The position numbers and the translations under genes were made by a program. Under the pieces are notes generated by a model. It searched no databases, was not told the DNA's origin, and saw nothing but the letters and a program-made list of their open reading frames with translations. From contig CAJYMH010000031.1 of assembly GCA_913776195.1 (NCBI GenBank), positions 124,001-188,000 of the forward strand: a stretch of 64,000 bases of DNA. Direction: 5' to 3'. This stretch comes from an uncultured Caulobacter sp. (GTDB lineage Bacteria; Pseudomonadota; Alphaproteobacteria; Caulobacterales; Caulobacteraceae). Shown here piece after piece: positions 30,836-39,257 of this stretch (the stretch's first letter is position 1; every line of letters begins with the position of its first letter).

Positions 30836-31300
30836 GTGATAAGGTCGGACGCTTGCGTGATCACCCATAGGAGCATTCCGCTGAATCGCGAGTCCGCGCA
30901 CAGCGCGCCGGAAGGCCAGGCGACCGCCGCCGAGCCTTCTTCTGACGGCCAGGGCCCGACTAAGCCCCTGGAGCAACTGATCCTCGCCCGTCTCGATGAC
31001 GACAAGGCTCAGGACGTCGTTTTCATCGATCTCAAGGACAAGAGCAGCGTCGCCGACAGCCTGATCGTGGCTTCGGGTCGTTCGCATCGCCACGTCGGCG
31101 CTTTGGCCGACCACCTGCTGCGCGCTCTCAAGGAAGAGGGTTTCGGCCGAGCGCGGGTCGAAGGCCTGCCGCATTGCGACTGGGTGCTGATCGACGCGGG
31201 GGACGTGATCGTCCACCTTTTCCGCCCTGAAGTGCGCGCCTTCTACAACATCGAGAAGATCTGGTCGGTCGAGCCGCCGGTCCGCACCGTCGCCAACTGA
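30836..31300 (+). CDS. rsfS: Ribosome silencing factor RsfS
   Basis: RsfS (Iojap/YbeB family), which binds L14 and blocks subunit joining. The domain starts at PLEQLILARLDDDKAQDVVF and contains SVADSLIVASGRSHRHVGALAD and DWVLIDAGDVIVHLF. The N-terminus is unclear. GTG 30836 or GTG 30857 are the usual-codon choices, but the best ribosome binding site is AGGAG at 30869-30873, seven bases before a CTG at 30881, which would give a 139-residue protein. See finding. Gene order obg-proB-proA-nadD-rsfS-rlmH is conserved. Confidence 0.92.
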   Translation: MIRSDACVITHRSIPLNRESAHSAPEGQATAAEPSSDGQGPTKPLEQLILARLDDDKAQDVVFIDLKDKSSVADSLIVASGRSHRHVGALADHLLRALKEEGFGRARVEGLPHCDWVLIDAGDVIVHLFRPEVRAFYNIEKIWSVEPPVRTVAN

Positions 31301-31342
31301 TCCCGCGGCCCGCCGTCAAGGCGGGCCGACGCTCACTCTCCC

Positions 31343-31807
31343 ATGCGCATCACCCTGCTAACCGTTGGCCGTCTGGGCCGGATGGTCGAGGCGCAAATGG
31401 CGCTCGATTACTGCCAGCGCGCCACGGCGTCCGGTCGCGCGCTCGGCCTTGGGCCAGTTGAGATCGTCGAGGTTGAATCCCGCAAGCCGGGCAAGGCCGC
31501 CGAGGCCGAGGTGCTGCGTCCTCACTTGGAGGGCGCGCATGTGATCTGCTGCGACGAGCATGGAGCGGCGCGTCCTTCTCGAGCCTTCGCGGGGGAGATC
31601 GGTAAGCTGCGCGACGACGGGGTGCGCAAGCTGGTCCTGGTGATCGGCGGGGCCGACGGGCTTGATCCGTCCCTGCTGGCGGCCGCCAATGGCAAGCTCG
31701 CCTTCGGGCCTCAAACCTGGCCCCATGCGCTTGCCCGGGCGATGCTCGCCGAACAGATTTATCGCGCGGTGACCATTCTGGCCGGCTCGCCCTATCATCG
31801 CGACTGA
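31343..31807 (+). CDS. rlmH: 23S rRNA pseudouridine-1915 N3-methyltransferase
   Basis: A 154-residue SPOUT-class enzyme that methylates pseudouridine 1915 in helix 69 of 23S rRNA. N-terminal MRITLLTVGRL, SAM-binding knot LVLVIGGADGLDPSLLA and the conserved AEQIYRAVTILAGSPYHR C-terminus are present. It follows rsfS after about 40 bp. Confidence 0.97.
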   Translation: MRITLLTVGRLGRMVEAQMALDYCQRATASGRALGLGPVEIVEVESRKPGKAAEAEVLRPHLEGAHVICCDEHGAARPSRAFAGEIGKLRDDGVRKLVLVIGGADGLDPSLLAAANGKLAFGPQTWPHALARAMLAEQIYRAVTILAGSPYHRD

Positions 31808-31826
31808 GGCCAAGTTACCAAGCGCC

Positions 31827-32816
31827 ATGGCCCGCCGCTTCGTGACCGTCGCCGTCGTCCTCGCCGCGCTCGCGGTGGCGGGCGCCGTGGCGGCTTTTCA
31901 GCTCGACCAGCGCGCCGCCAACAACGCCGCCGCCCTCCAGGCTCGCCGCGACGTGGCCGCCCTGCGCAATGAGCTGGACCGACTTCAAGCCGAGCAGGTC
32001 AAGGATCTGGTGGGCGTGGAGGCCAAGCGCGCCGCCCTGCAATCCCTGAATGTCCGTGAAGCCGCATTGACGGTCGAGCTCGGCAAGAACCGCGCGAGCC
32101 TCGCCAAGCTGCTGTCCATGCTGCAGCTCTATCGCCTCAACCCGCCGCCCGCCCTGATGGTCAGCCCGCAAGACGCCCGTAAGGCTGTCCGTGCGGCTAT
32201 TCTGGTCCGCGCCATGACGCCGGAACTCAAGGCGCGGGCCGACGAGGTCGCCAGCCGCGGCCGTGTGATCGCGGCCCTTCGCCGCGAGGCGGCGGCCTCC
32301 GCCGAGGATCTGTTCACCACCGAAAGCGCCTTGGCCGATCGCCGGGGTCTGATCGAGAAGCGCCTCACCGAGGCGGCGGACCTGGAACGGCAGGCGGCCC
32401 TTGCCGGGCTGACCCCCCAGGCGCGCGCGGCCGGCCCGCTGTCCCTGATCCGACCGGTTGAGGGTGCGATTATCCGCCGCTTCGGGGAAAGCCTGCCGAG
32501 CGGGGGACATTCACGGGGTCTGAGCCTGACCGCCGCCGCTGGAGAGACGGTCAAAAGCCCCGCCCGGGGTATCGTGGAATATGCAGGTCCGCTCGAGGGT
32601 TGGGGCCTTGTCTTGATTCTCCGCTCAGAGGGCGCCTACCATCTGGTTCTCGCGGGGCTCGGGGGGGTCTCCGTCGTCCCCGGACAATCCGTCGCGGCCG
32701 GCGCCCCTGTTGGGCGAACGACCGATGGTGGAAACTCGGAGGTGGAGCTCTATTTTGAGGTCCGCGAAGGCGAGACGCCGGTTGATCCGGCCAAACGCCT
32801 GAAGCCGACGGCCTGA
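31827..32816 (+). CDS. EnvC-like murein hydrolase activator (degenerate LytM)
   Basis: A 329-residue protein with an N-terminal membrane-spanning or signal segment (residues about 5-22), a long coiled coil (about 25-150, AALRNELDRLQAEQVKDL and following) and a C-terminal M23/LytM domain. The zinc site is degraded: the usual H-x-G-[VI]-D-[IL] reads HSRGLSL (Asp replaced), and the usual HxH is LYFEVR. Like EnvC it is therefore likely an activator of amidases during cell division rather than an endopeptidase. It sits 19 bp after rlmH and before ctpA, as in other Alphaproteobacteria. Confidence 0.9.
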   Translation: MARRFVTVAVVLAALAVAGAVAAFQLDQRAANNAAALQARRDVAALRNELDRLQAEQVKDLVGVEAKRAALQSLNVREAALTVELGKNRASLAKLLSMLQLYRLNPPPALMVSPQDARKAVRAAILVRAMTPELKARADEVASRGRVIAALRREAAASAEDLFTTESALADRRGLIEKRLTEAADLERQAALAGLTPQARAAGPLSLIRPVEGAIIRRFGESLPSGGHSRGLSLTAAAGETVKSPARGIVEYAGPLEGWGLVLILRSEGAYHLVLAGLGGVSVVPGQSVAAGAPVGRTTDGGNSEVELYFEVREGETPVDPAKRLKPTA

Positions 32817-32897
32817 AGAGGCCGTTCGCCACCGGGGCAAGGGGCGGTTTTTTGATCGCGGCGGATGTTTCCGCCGCAAGGGAGCCAGACGGCTGAT

Positions 32898-34280
32898 ATG
32901 CGCAAGTACCTGGTGATCGGTGTTTCCTCCTTCGTCCTCGGCGCCGGGGCGATGGCCTATCTGAGCCCGATGGCTCAGGCGGCTCTGCAGCCCAAGGCCA
33001 AGACCTATCGGATGCTGGAGCTGTTCGGCGACGTGGTGGACACGGTCGAGCGCCAGTATGTGGCTCCGGTGGACGACACCAAGCTGATCGAGTCCGCTCT
33101 GGACGGCATGCTGTCCTCGCTCGATCCGCACTCGGGCTATCTGAGCCCCGACGGCTTCGAGGACATGCAGGACAACACCCGCGGCGAATACGGCGGCGTC
33201 GGCTTGGAAGTCACCAGCGAGGAAGGCGTGGTGAAGGTCATCTCGCCGATGGACGGCACACCGGCCGAACGCGCCGGCGTCCAGCCGGGTGACTTTATCA
33301 CCGGCGTCAACGGCGCGAGTGTGCTGGGCCTGTCGACCAATGACGTGGTCAAGCAGCTGCGCGGCGAGCCGGGGTCCTCGGTGGGTCTGACCCTGGCGCG
33401 TGAGAAGAGCGACCCGGTCGAAGTGAAACTGGTGCGCGAGGTGATCAAGCCGCGCACTGTCACCGCCCGCATGGAGGGCGATTATGGCTACGTCCGTCTC
33501 GGCTCCTTCAACGAGAAGGCCACGGACGAGGTCGAAGCCGCGGTGAAGGACTTGAAGGCCAAGAATCCGGCGTTGAAGGGCCTTGTCTTCGACATGCGCA
33601 ACAACCCTGGCGGTCTGGTCGATCAGGCGGTCGGCGTAGCGGACCTGTTCCTGGAGGGCGGCGAGGTCGTCAGTCAGCGTGGCCGCGATCCCCGCGACAT
33701 CGAGCGCTACAACGCCCGCCCCGGCGACATCGCCGCGGGCCTGCCCATCGTGGTCCTGATCAACCAGGGCTCGGCATCAGCTTCCGAAATCGTCGCTGGC
33801 GCCCTGAAAGACCGCAAGCGCGCCGAGATCGTCGGCTTGACGAGCTTCGGCAAGGGGTCGGTCCAGACGGTGATCCCGCTGCGCGGCGGCCAGGACGGCG
33901 CCCTGAAGCTGACCACGGCGCGCTACTACACGCCGTCCGGACGCTCCATCCAGCAGACAGGCATCGATCCTGATCTGGAAGTCGCTCAAACCCGTGAGCA
34001 GGCCCAGTCCATCGCCAATCAAGCTTGGTTCAGCGAGGCCAGCTTCAAGAACGCTCTCAACGCCGAGGAGGGCAAGACCCGTCGCGGCGTGCACGAACCG
34101 GCCGAAGCGCCGCCGCCGTCCTTCGACGACAAGAAGGGCGACTTCCAGCTAAGCCGCGCGCTCGAGGTGCTGAAGCATGGCTCCGTCGCCGCTACGCCGA
34201 AGCTGCCGAAGCCGGCGGCTAAGGTGGCCGATCTGGTGGCCAAGAGCCTAAAGTCCGAGCCCAAGCCGGCCACCAAATAG
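32898..34280 (+). CDS. ctpA: S41-family C-terminal processing peptidase
   Basis: A 460-residue periplasmic serine protease. Signal anchor (residues 4-30, LVIGVSSFVLGAGAMAYL), an N-terminal helical part, then a PDZ domain (GVGLEVTSEEGVVKVISPMD... about 95-185). The protease core carries catalytic Ser294 (GSASASE) and Lys319 (FGKGSVQ), 25 residues apart as in the family. The last roughly 75 residues are Ala/Lys/Pro-rich. It trims or degrades periplasmic and membrane proteins and partners with cell-wall hydrolases. Start ATG 32898; an upstream ATG at 32865 has no signal-like extension. Confidence 0.96.
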   Translation: MRKYLVIGVSSFVLGAGAMAYLSPMAQAALQPKAKTYRMLELFGDVVDTVERQYVAPVDDTKLIESALDGMLSSLDPHSGYLSPDGFEDMQDNTRGEYGGVGLEVTSEEGVVKVISPMDGTPAERAGVQPGDFITGVNGASVLGLSTNDVVKQLRGEPGSSVGLTLAREKSDPVEVKLVREVIKPRTVTARMEGDYGYVRLGSFNEKATDEVEAAVKDLKAKNPALKGLVFDMRNNPGGLVDQAVGVADLFLEGGEVVSQRGRDPRDIERYNARPGDIAAGLPIVVLINQGSASASEIVAGALKDRKRAEIVGLTSFGKGSVQTVIPLRGGQDGALKLTTARYYTPSGRSIQQTGIDPDLEVAQTREQAQSIANQAWFSEASFKNALNAEEGKTRRGVHEPAEAPPPSFDDKKGDFQLSRALEVLKHGSVAATPKLPKPAAKVADLVAKSLKSEPKPATK

Positions 34281-34303
34281 GCCCTGGCTCTGGATCATGG
34301 ATC

Positions 34304-34338
34304 AACGCCTCTCCGGAATGTCCGGGGAGGCGTTTTTC
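34304..34338 (+). terminator. Intrinsic terminator after ctpA
   Basis: Stem AACGCCTCTCCGGA (34304-34317) / TCCGGGGAGGCGTT (34321-34334), one wobble, loop ATG, followed by TTT. It ends the obg-to-ctpA transcription unit about 30 bp before the LOG gene. Confidence 0.88.
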
Positions 34339-34367
34339 GTCGGCGCGCCGCCGGTTAAGGTGCGGTC

Positions 34368-35168
34368 ATGGATCAAGACGCCGACACCCTCGCCGCCGCC
34401 AACGCCGCTCAGCTGGCATCCCCCTCCTACCGTCTCGCCGCTCTGGACCAGAGCTTCATGCTCGGGGAGTCGATGCGCGGCGTGCGCTTTCTGCTTGAGT
34501 TCGCCAAGGCCGACGAGGCGCTTCGCAACTGGGGTGTCCGCTCCACTATCGTGGTCTTCGGCGCGGCCCGGGTGCGCGAGACGGACGAGGGGCGTCGAGG
34601 CGGCTGGTACGCCCAAGCCCGCGCCTTCGGGCGCATCGCCTCGGAGCGCGGCGGCGCGATCATCGAGAACAAGCCCGTCCGCGACAATGTCATCGCCACG
34701 GGCGGCGGTCCCGGCATCATGGAGGCCGCGAACCGGGGCGCCTCCGACGCCGGCGCGCCCTCTATCGGCTTCAACATCACGCTGCCGCATGAGCAGGCGC
34801 CGAACCCCTACAGCACGCCGGAGCTGACGTTCCGCTTCCATTACTTCGCCATGCGCAAGATGCATCTTGCCATGCGGGCCAATGCGCTGGTGGTGTTCCC
34901 CGGCGGCTTCGGCACGTTGGACGAACTGTTCGAAATTCTCACCCTGCGCCAGGTCGACAAGGCCCCGCGCATCCCCATCGTCCTGTTCGACGAGGGGTAC
35001 TGGCGGTCGATCATCAACTTCGACGCCCTGATCGAGCACGGCATGATCAGCCGCCAGGATATGGACCTGTTCCGGTTCGCCGAGACGGCGGAGGGCGTCT
35101 GGGAGGCGCTGCTGGCTTGCGGCCTGGAGCCTGGCGAGGTGGCTGAATCGCCGCCGGCCGCGTCCTGA
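34368..35168 (+). CDS. LOG-family nucleotide 5'-monophosphate phosphoribohydrolase-like protein
   Basis: A 266-residue protein with Rossmann-like LOG fold. Signature GGGPGIMEAANRGA and PGGFGTLDELFEILTLRQ carry the PGGxGTxxE active-site motif used to hydrolyse nucleoside monophosphates to base and ribose 5-phosphate. It is the longer, PpnN-like type rather than the short cytokinin-activating type. Start ATG 34368. It stands alone after the ctpA terminator. Confidence 0.92.
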   Translation: MDQDADTLAAANAAQLASPSYRLAALDQSFMLGESMRGVRFLLEFAKADEALRNWGVRSTIVVFGAARVRETDEGRRGGWYAQARAFGRIASERGGAIIENKPVRDNVIATGGGPGIMEAANRGASDAGAPSIGFNITLPHEQAPNPYSTPELTFRFHYFAMRKMHLAMRANALVVFPGGFGTLDELFEILTLRQVDKAPRIPIVLFDEGYWRSIINFDALIEHGMISRQDMDLFRFAETAEGVWEALLACGLEPGEVAESPPAAS

Positions 35169-35305
35169 AATCGTCACGCCGACGCGATGGAAAGCCGTCC
35201 CGAGATGATGTTAGCTTCTGGCTTGCCAGATAAATTCATCAAGGGTTGAATTTATCGCCATTCCGGGCGAGATCGACGCCAAGCAGGCGCCCATGGGAGG
35301 GATCA

Positions 35306-36016
35306 ATGGCCGACAAGGTCAAGCCGAACGCCGTCGAGGCCCTAAGCGGGCTGCTGTTCGACGGCATGACGATCATGGCGGGAGGCTTCGGCCTCTGCGG
35401 CATTCCTGAAAACCTGATCGCGGCCATCCGCGAGACCGGGGTCAAGGACCTGACGGTCATCTCCAACAACTGCGGGGTGGACGGCTTCGGCCTCGGCATC
35501 CTGCTGGAGAACCGGCAGATCAAGAAGATGATCAGCTCCTATGTGGGCGAGAACAAGCTGTTCGAGCAGCTGTATCTCTCCGGCGAACTGGAGCTTGAGT
35601 TCAACCCGCAAGGCACCCTGGCCGAACGCATCCGCGCCGGCGGCGCGGGCATCCCGGCCTTCTTCACCAAGACCGGAGTCGGCACCCTGGTGGCCGAGGG
35701 CAAGGAAGTGCGCGAGTTCGACGGAGAGCTCTATGTGATGGAGCGCGGCCTCACCGCCGACCTGTCGATCGTCAAGGCCTGGAAGGGTGACCGCGAGGGC
35801 AACCTCGTCTATCGAAAGACCGCCCGGAACTTCAATCCGATGATGGCCACCGCCGGCAAGGTCACGGTGGTCGAGGTCGAGGAGTTGGTCGATATCGGCG
35901 CGCTCGACAAAGACAACATTCACACCCCCGGCATCTACGTCGATCACATCCTCAAGGGCGCTGTCTTCGAGAAGCGCATAGAGCGAGTCACCACCCGCCA
36001 GAAGGAGACCGTCTGA
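35306..36016 (+). CDS. scoA: Succinyl-CoA:3-ketoacid CoA-transferase subunit A
   Basis: A 236-residue alpha subunit. Glycine-rich [16 protein letters not shown] near residue 30, [29 protein letters not shown] and the conserved [22 protein letters not shown] (quoted in part). It transfers CoA from succinyl-CoA to acetoacetate. ATG 35306 lies behind a strong GGGAGG; a longer frame from 35246 is not conserved. Its stop overlaps the scoB start by one base. Confidence 0.96.
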   Translation: MADKVKPNAVEALSGLLFDGMTIMAGGFGLCGIPENLIAAIRETGVKDLTVISNNCGVDGFGLGILLENRQIKKMISSYVGENKLFEQLYLSGELELEFNPQGTLAERIRAGGAGIPAFFTKTGVGTLVAEGKEVREFDGELYVMERGLTADLSIVKAWKGDREGNLVYRKTARNFNPMMATAGKVTVVEVEELVDIGALDKDNIHTPGIYVDHILKGAVFEKRIERVTTRQKETV

Positions 36017-36657
36017 TGGCCTGGACGCGTGACGAGATGGCTGCCCGCGCGGCCAAGGAGCTGCAGGACGGCTTCTATGTGAACCTGGGCATCGGCATTC
36101 CGACCCTGGTGGCCAACTACATCCCGGCCGGCATGCATGTGACGCTGCAGAGCGAGAACGGCATGCTGGGCATGGGTCCTTTCCCCTATGAGGGCGAGGC
36201 GGACGCCGATCTGATCAACGCCGGCAAGCAGACGATCACCGAACTGGACAGCTCGTCCTATTTCAGCTCGGCGGACAGCTTCGCGATGATCCGCGGCGGC
36301 CACATCGACCTGTCGATCCTGGGCGCCATGCAGGTGGCGCAGAACGGGGACCTCGCCAACTGGATGGTCCCGGGCAAGATGGTCAAAGGCATGGGCGGCG
36401 CCATGGACCTGGTCGCCGGCGTTCGCCGCGTGGTCGTGGTCATGGAGCACTCGGAGAAATCCGGCGCCGCCAAGCTGGTCAAGGCCTGCACCCTGCCGCT
36501 GACCGGCGCCAAGGTGGTGGACATGGTCGTCACCGACCTGGGCGTCTTCCAGGTGGGCCGCGGTGCGGGGGTGACCCTCACCGAGCTGGCGCCGGGCGTG
36601 AGCGTCGAAGAGATCACGGCCAAGACCGACGCTGCTTTCACGGTCGCTCTGGGTTAA
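36016..36657 (+). CDS. scoB: Succinyl-CoA:3-ketoacid CoA-transferase subunit B
   Basis: A 213-residue beta subunit. The catalytic Glu is in [12 protein letters not shown] (about residue 51), and [14 protein letters not shown] and DVVTDLGVF-like VTDLGVFQV are present. Coupled to scoA by TGATG. Together the two open acetoacetate use (or synthesis), with the thiolase at 0.7-1.9 kb as a possible next enzyme. Confidence 0.96.
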   Translation: MAWTRDEMAARAAKELQDGFYVNLGIGIPTLVANYIPAGMHVTLQSENGMLGMGPFPYEGEADADLINAGKQTITELDSSSYFSSADSFAMIRGGHIDLSILGAMQVAQNGDLANWMVPGKMVKGMGGAMDLVAGVRRVVVVMEHSEKSGAAKLVKACTLPLTGAKVVDMVVTDLGVFQVGRGAGVTLTELAPGVSVEEITAKTDAAFTVALG

Positions 36658-36751
36658 TCAGCGCTACAATCGACGGGGCCGGACGATCGCTGCTTGCGCA
36701 GCGCGCCCGGCTTCGGCTTGTCTGGCCCCAGTAATTGAAAAGGGGCCAGGC

Positions 36752-38614
36752 ATGGCGGCTGAAACTTCCGGTCTGGCTCTCGGGCAAGCCGTAGCGTTGT
36801 TGACGGCGGGCGTCGTCGCGGTCCCTGTGTTCCGCCGTCTCGGACTCGGCTCGGTGCTGGGCTACCTGGCGGCTGGTTTGCTGATCGGCCCCTTCGGCCT
36901 GCGCCTGTTCTCGGATCCGGAGTCGATCCTTCACGTGGCCGAGCTCGGCGTGGTGATGTTCCTCTTCATCATCGGCCTGGAGATGCGCCCGGCCAAGCTG
37001 TGGAATCTGCGCAAGGAAATCTTCGGCCTGGGCGCGGCTCAGGTCCTGGTCTGCGGCGGCCTGCTGTCCGGCGTAGGCATCGCAGCCGGGCTGCCGCCCG
37101 CAATGGCGGTGATCGGCGCCATGGGTTTCGTCCTGTCTTCCACCGCCGTGATCATGACCATGCTGAGCGAGCGAGGCGAGGCGGGCACGCCGGCCGGCCA
37201 ACGGGCTGTGTCCATCCTGCTGCTTGAGGACATAGCCATCGTACCGCTGCTGGCGCTAGTGGCGGTGCTGGCCGCCCTGAACGGCGGCGTTGACGCCAAT
37301 GCACGGCCTGGTTGGCAGGCAGGACTGATCGGCCTGGCGGCGGTGGCCGGGGTGATCGCGGTGGGCCGCTGGCTGCTCAATCCGATGTTCCGCCTCCTGG
37401 CCGCCTCGGGCGCGCGAGAAGTGATGACCGCCGCCGCTCTTCTGGTCGTGCTTGGCGCGGCGCTGGTGATGCAGGTGGGCGGATTGTCCATGGCCATGGG
37501 CGCCTTCCTCGCCGGCGTGCTGCTGTCGGAGTCCAGTTTCCGCCACCAACTGGAGGCGGATATCGAGCCGTTCCGGGGCATCCTGCTGGGCCTGTTCTTC
37601 CTCAGCGTGGGGATGTCGCTGAACTTGTCGGTGGTGGCGTCGCAGTGGGTGCTCATCCTGACCGGCGCCGTGGTGTTCATGGTGGTGAAGGCGGCGGGCA
37701 TTTATGGCGTCGCGCGCCTGTTCAAGGCGTCGCCGCGAGAGTCGGCGGAACGCGCGGCCCTGTTCGCCCAGGGCGGCGAGTTCGCCTTTGTCCTTTACGC
37801 CGCGGCTCTGGCCGCCGGCGTGCTGGACGCGGGCACCAGCGCCTCCATGAGCGCGATCGTCATCCTGTCCATGGCCCTGACGCCGCTGGTCACCATCGCG
37901 GTCACCCGATTCCTGCCGGCCGAGCAGCCGTCCATGGATGGGATCGAGACGGCCGACGACCTGGAGGGTCGGGTGCTGATCATCGGTTTTGGCCGTTTCG
38001 CCCAGGTGGTCAGCCAGCCGCTGCTGGCGCGTGGCGTGGATATCTCGATCATCGAGGTGGACGTGGAGATGATCCAGGCCGCCTCGAAATTCGGCTTCAA
38101 GGTCTACTACGGCGACGGCACGCGCCTCGACGTGCTGCACGCCAGCGGCGCCGGCCGGGCCGAGGCTATCCTCGTCTGCGTCGACAAGCCGGAGGTGGCG
38201 GACCAGATCGTCAAGCTCGCCAGGGCGGAGTTTCCCTTGGCCAAGCTCTATGTCCGCGCCTTCGATCGCGGCCATGTGTTGCGTCTGATCGAGCAGCAGG
38301 TGGACTACCAGATCCGCGAGACGTTCGAGTCGGCCATGGCCTTCGGCCGCGCTCTGTTGATCGACCTCGGGATTCCCGAGGACGTCGCCGAAGAGACTAT
38401 GAAGGACGTGCGCGTGCGCGACGAGATGCGCCTGGAGATGCAGATCGTCGGCGGGCTTACAGCCGGTCGCTCGCTCATGCGCGGGAATATGGCCACGCCC
38501 GAGCCTGCGCCCCTGGTGCCGCCAAAGCATGGCGGTCGCGGGCTCAATCCGGAGGCCGCCGAGGCCATCGCGAAGGCGCAGGCAGAGGAGAAGCGCGAGG
38601 AGGCCGAGGCCTGA
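36752..38614 (+). CDS. CPA2-family cation:proton antiporter with RCK domain (KefB/KefC type)
   Basis: A 620-residue protein with about 12 transmembrane helices (residues 5-390), beginning GLALGQAVALLTAGVVAVPVF, with the CPA2 motifs VMFLFIIGLEMRP and FAQGGEFAFVL. A cytoplasmic TrkA-N/RCK Rossmann domain follows (about 410-525; VLIIGFGRFAQVV, VYYGDGTRLDVL). It exchanges potassium or another monovalent cation for protons, gated by nucleotide or thiol ligand. The C-terminal about 60 residues are charged. No KefF-like ancillary gene is adjacent. Confidence 0.94.
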   Translation: MAAETSGLALGQAVALLTAGVVAVPVFRRLGLGSVLGYLAAGLLIGPFGLRLFSDPESILHVAELGVVMFLFIIGLEMRPAKLWNLRKEIFGLGAAQVLVCGGLLSGVGIAAGLPPAMAVIGAMGFVLSSTAVIMTMLSERGEAGTPAGQRAVSILLLEDIAIVPLLALVAVLAALNGGVDANARPGWQAGLIGLAAVAGVIAVGRWLLNPMFRLLAASGAREVMTAAALLVVLGAALVMQVGGLSMAMGAFLAGVLLSESSFRHQLEADIEPFRGILLGLFFLSVGMSLNLSVVASQWVLILTGAVVFMVVKAAGIYGVARLFKASPRESAERAALFAQGGEFAFVLYAAALAAGVLDAGTSASMSAIVILSMALTPLVTIAVTRFLPAEQPSMDGIETADDLEGRVLIIGFGRFAQVVSQPLLARGVDISIIEVDVEMIQAASKFGFKVYYGDGTRLDVLHASGAGRAEAILVCVDKPEVADQIVKLARAEFPLAKLYVRAFDRGHVLRLIEQQVDYQIRETFESAMAFGRALLIDLGIPEDVAEETMKDVRVRDEMRLEMQIVGGLTAGRSLMRGNMATPEPAPLVPPKHGGRGLNPEAAEAIAKAQAEEKREEAEA

Positions 38615-38659
38615 GGCGCCGCCCTTGCGCGGCGAGGCTGAAGGGCCATCTCTTCAGGC

Positions 38660-39256
38660 ATGAAGCTGTCGTTCCTCGCCCCTCTATGTGCGCCCCTGCT
38701 GTTCGTGATAGCCGCCGCCCTCCCGGCCGCTGCTGCTCCTGTGAAGACAGAAACCGCGATCTTCGCCGGCGGATGCTTTTGGTGCATGGAGCACGACATG
38801 AAGATGCCGGGCGTGCTCAAGGTGGAGTCCGGCTACACCGGCGGTCATCTTAAGAACCCGCGCTACGAGGATGTGCTGACCGAAAAGACCGGCCATTACG
38901 AAGCGGTCCGCGTCACCTTCGATCCAGCCAAGCTGCCCTATCGCTTTCTGCTGGACCGGTACTGGAAGGTGGTTGATCCCACCGATGACGGCGGGCAGTT
39001 CTGCGACCGCGGGCCGTCCTATCGCCCGGCGGTTTTCGTCACGCCGGCGCAGCGCGCAACGGCCGAGGCGTCTCGCGCAGAGGCGGCCAAGCGCCTGAAG
39101 CGCGGGACCATGAAGACGCCTGTGCTGGACGTTGCGCCCTTCTATCTAGCTGAGGCCTATCACCGCGACTACGCCAAGAACAACAAGGTGCGATACGAGC
39201 TCTATCGCGCCGGTTGCGGGCGTGATGCGCGGCTTACGGCAGTCTGGGGACGCTAG
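38660..39256 (+). CDS. msrA: Peptide-methionine (S)-S-oxide reductase, exported
   Basis: A 198-residue MsrA. Catalytic Cys39 is in FAGGCFWCMEHDM, and GYTGGHLKNPRYEDVLTEKTGH (quoted in part) and CDRGPSYRPAVFV are family motifs. A signal peptide (residues 1-25, LLFVIAAALPAAAA) places it in the periplasm, where MsrA repairs oxidised methionine in envelope proteins. Cytoplasmic MsrAs lack this leader. The stop touches that of the convergent glycosyltransferase. Confidence 0.95.
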   Translation: MKLSFLAPLCAPLLFVIAAALPAAAAPVKTETAIFAGGCFWCMEHDMKMPGVLKVESGYTGGHLKNPRYEDVLTEKTGHYEAVRVTFDPAKLPYRFLLDRYWKVVDPTDDGGQFCDRGPSYRPAVFVTPAQRATAEASRAEAAKRLKRGTMKTPVLDVAPFYLAEAYHRDYAKNNKVRYELYRAGCGRDARLTAVWGR

Positions 39257-39257
39257 C

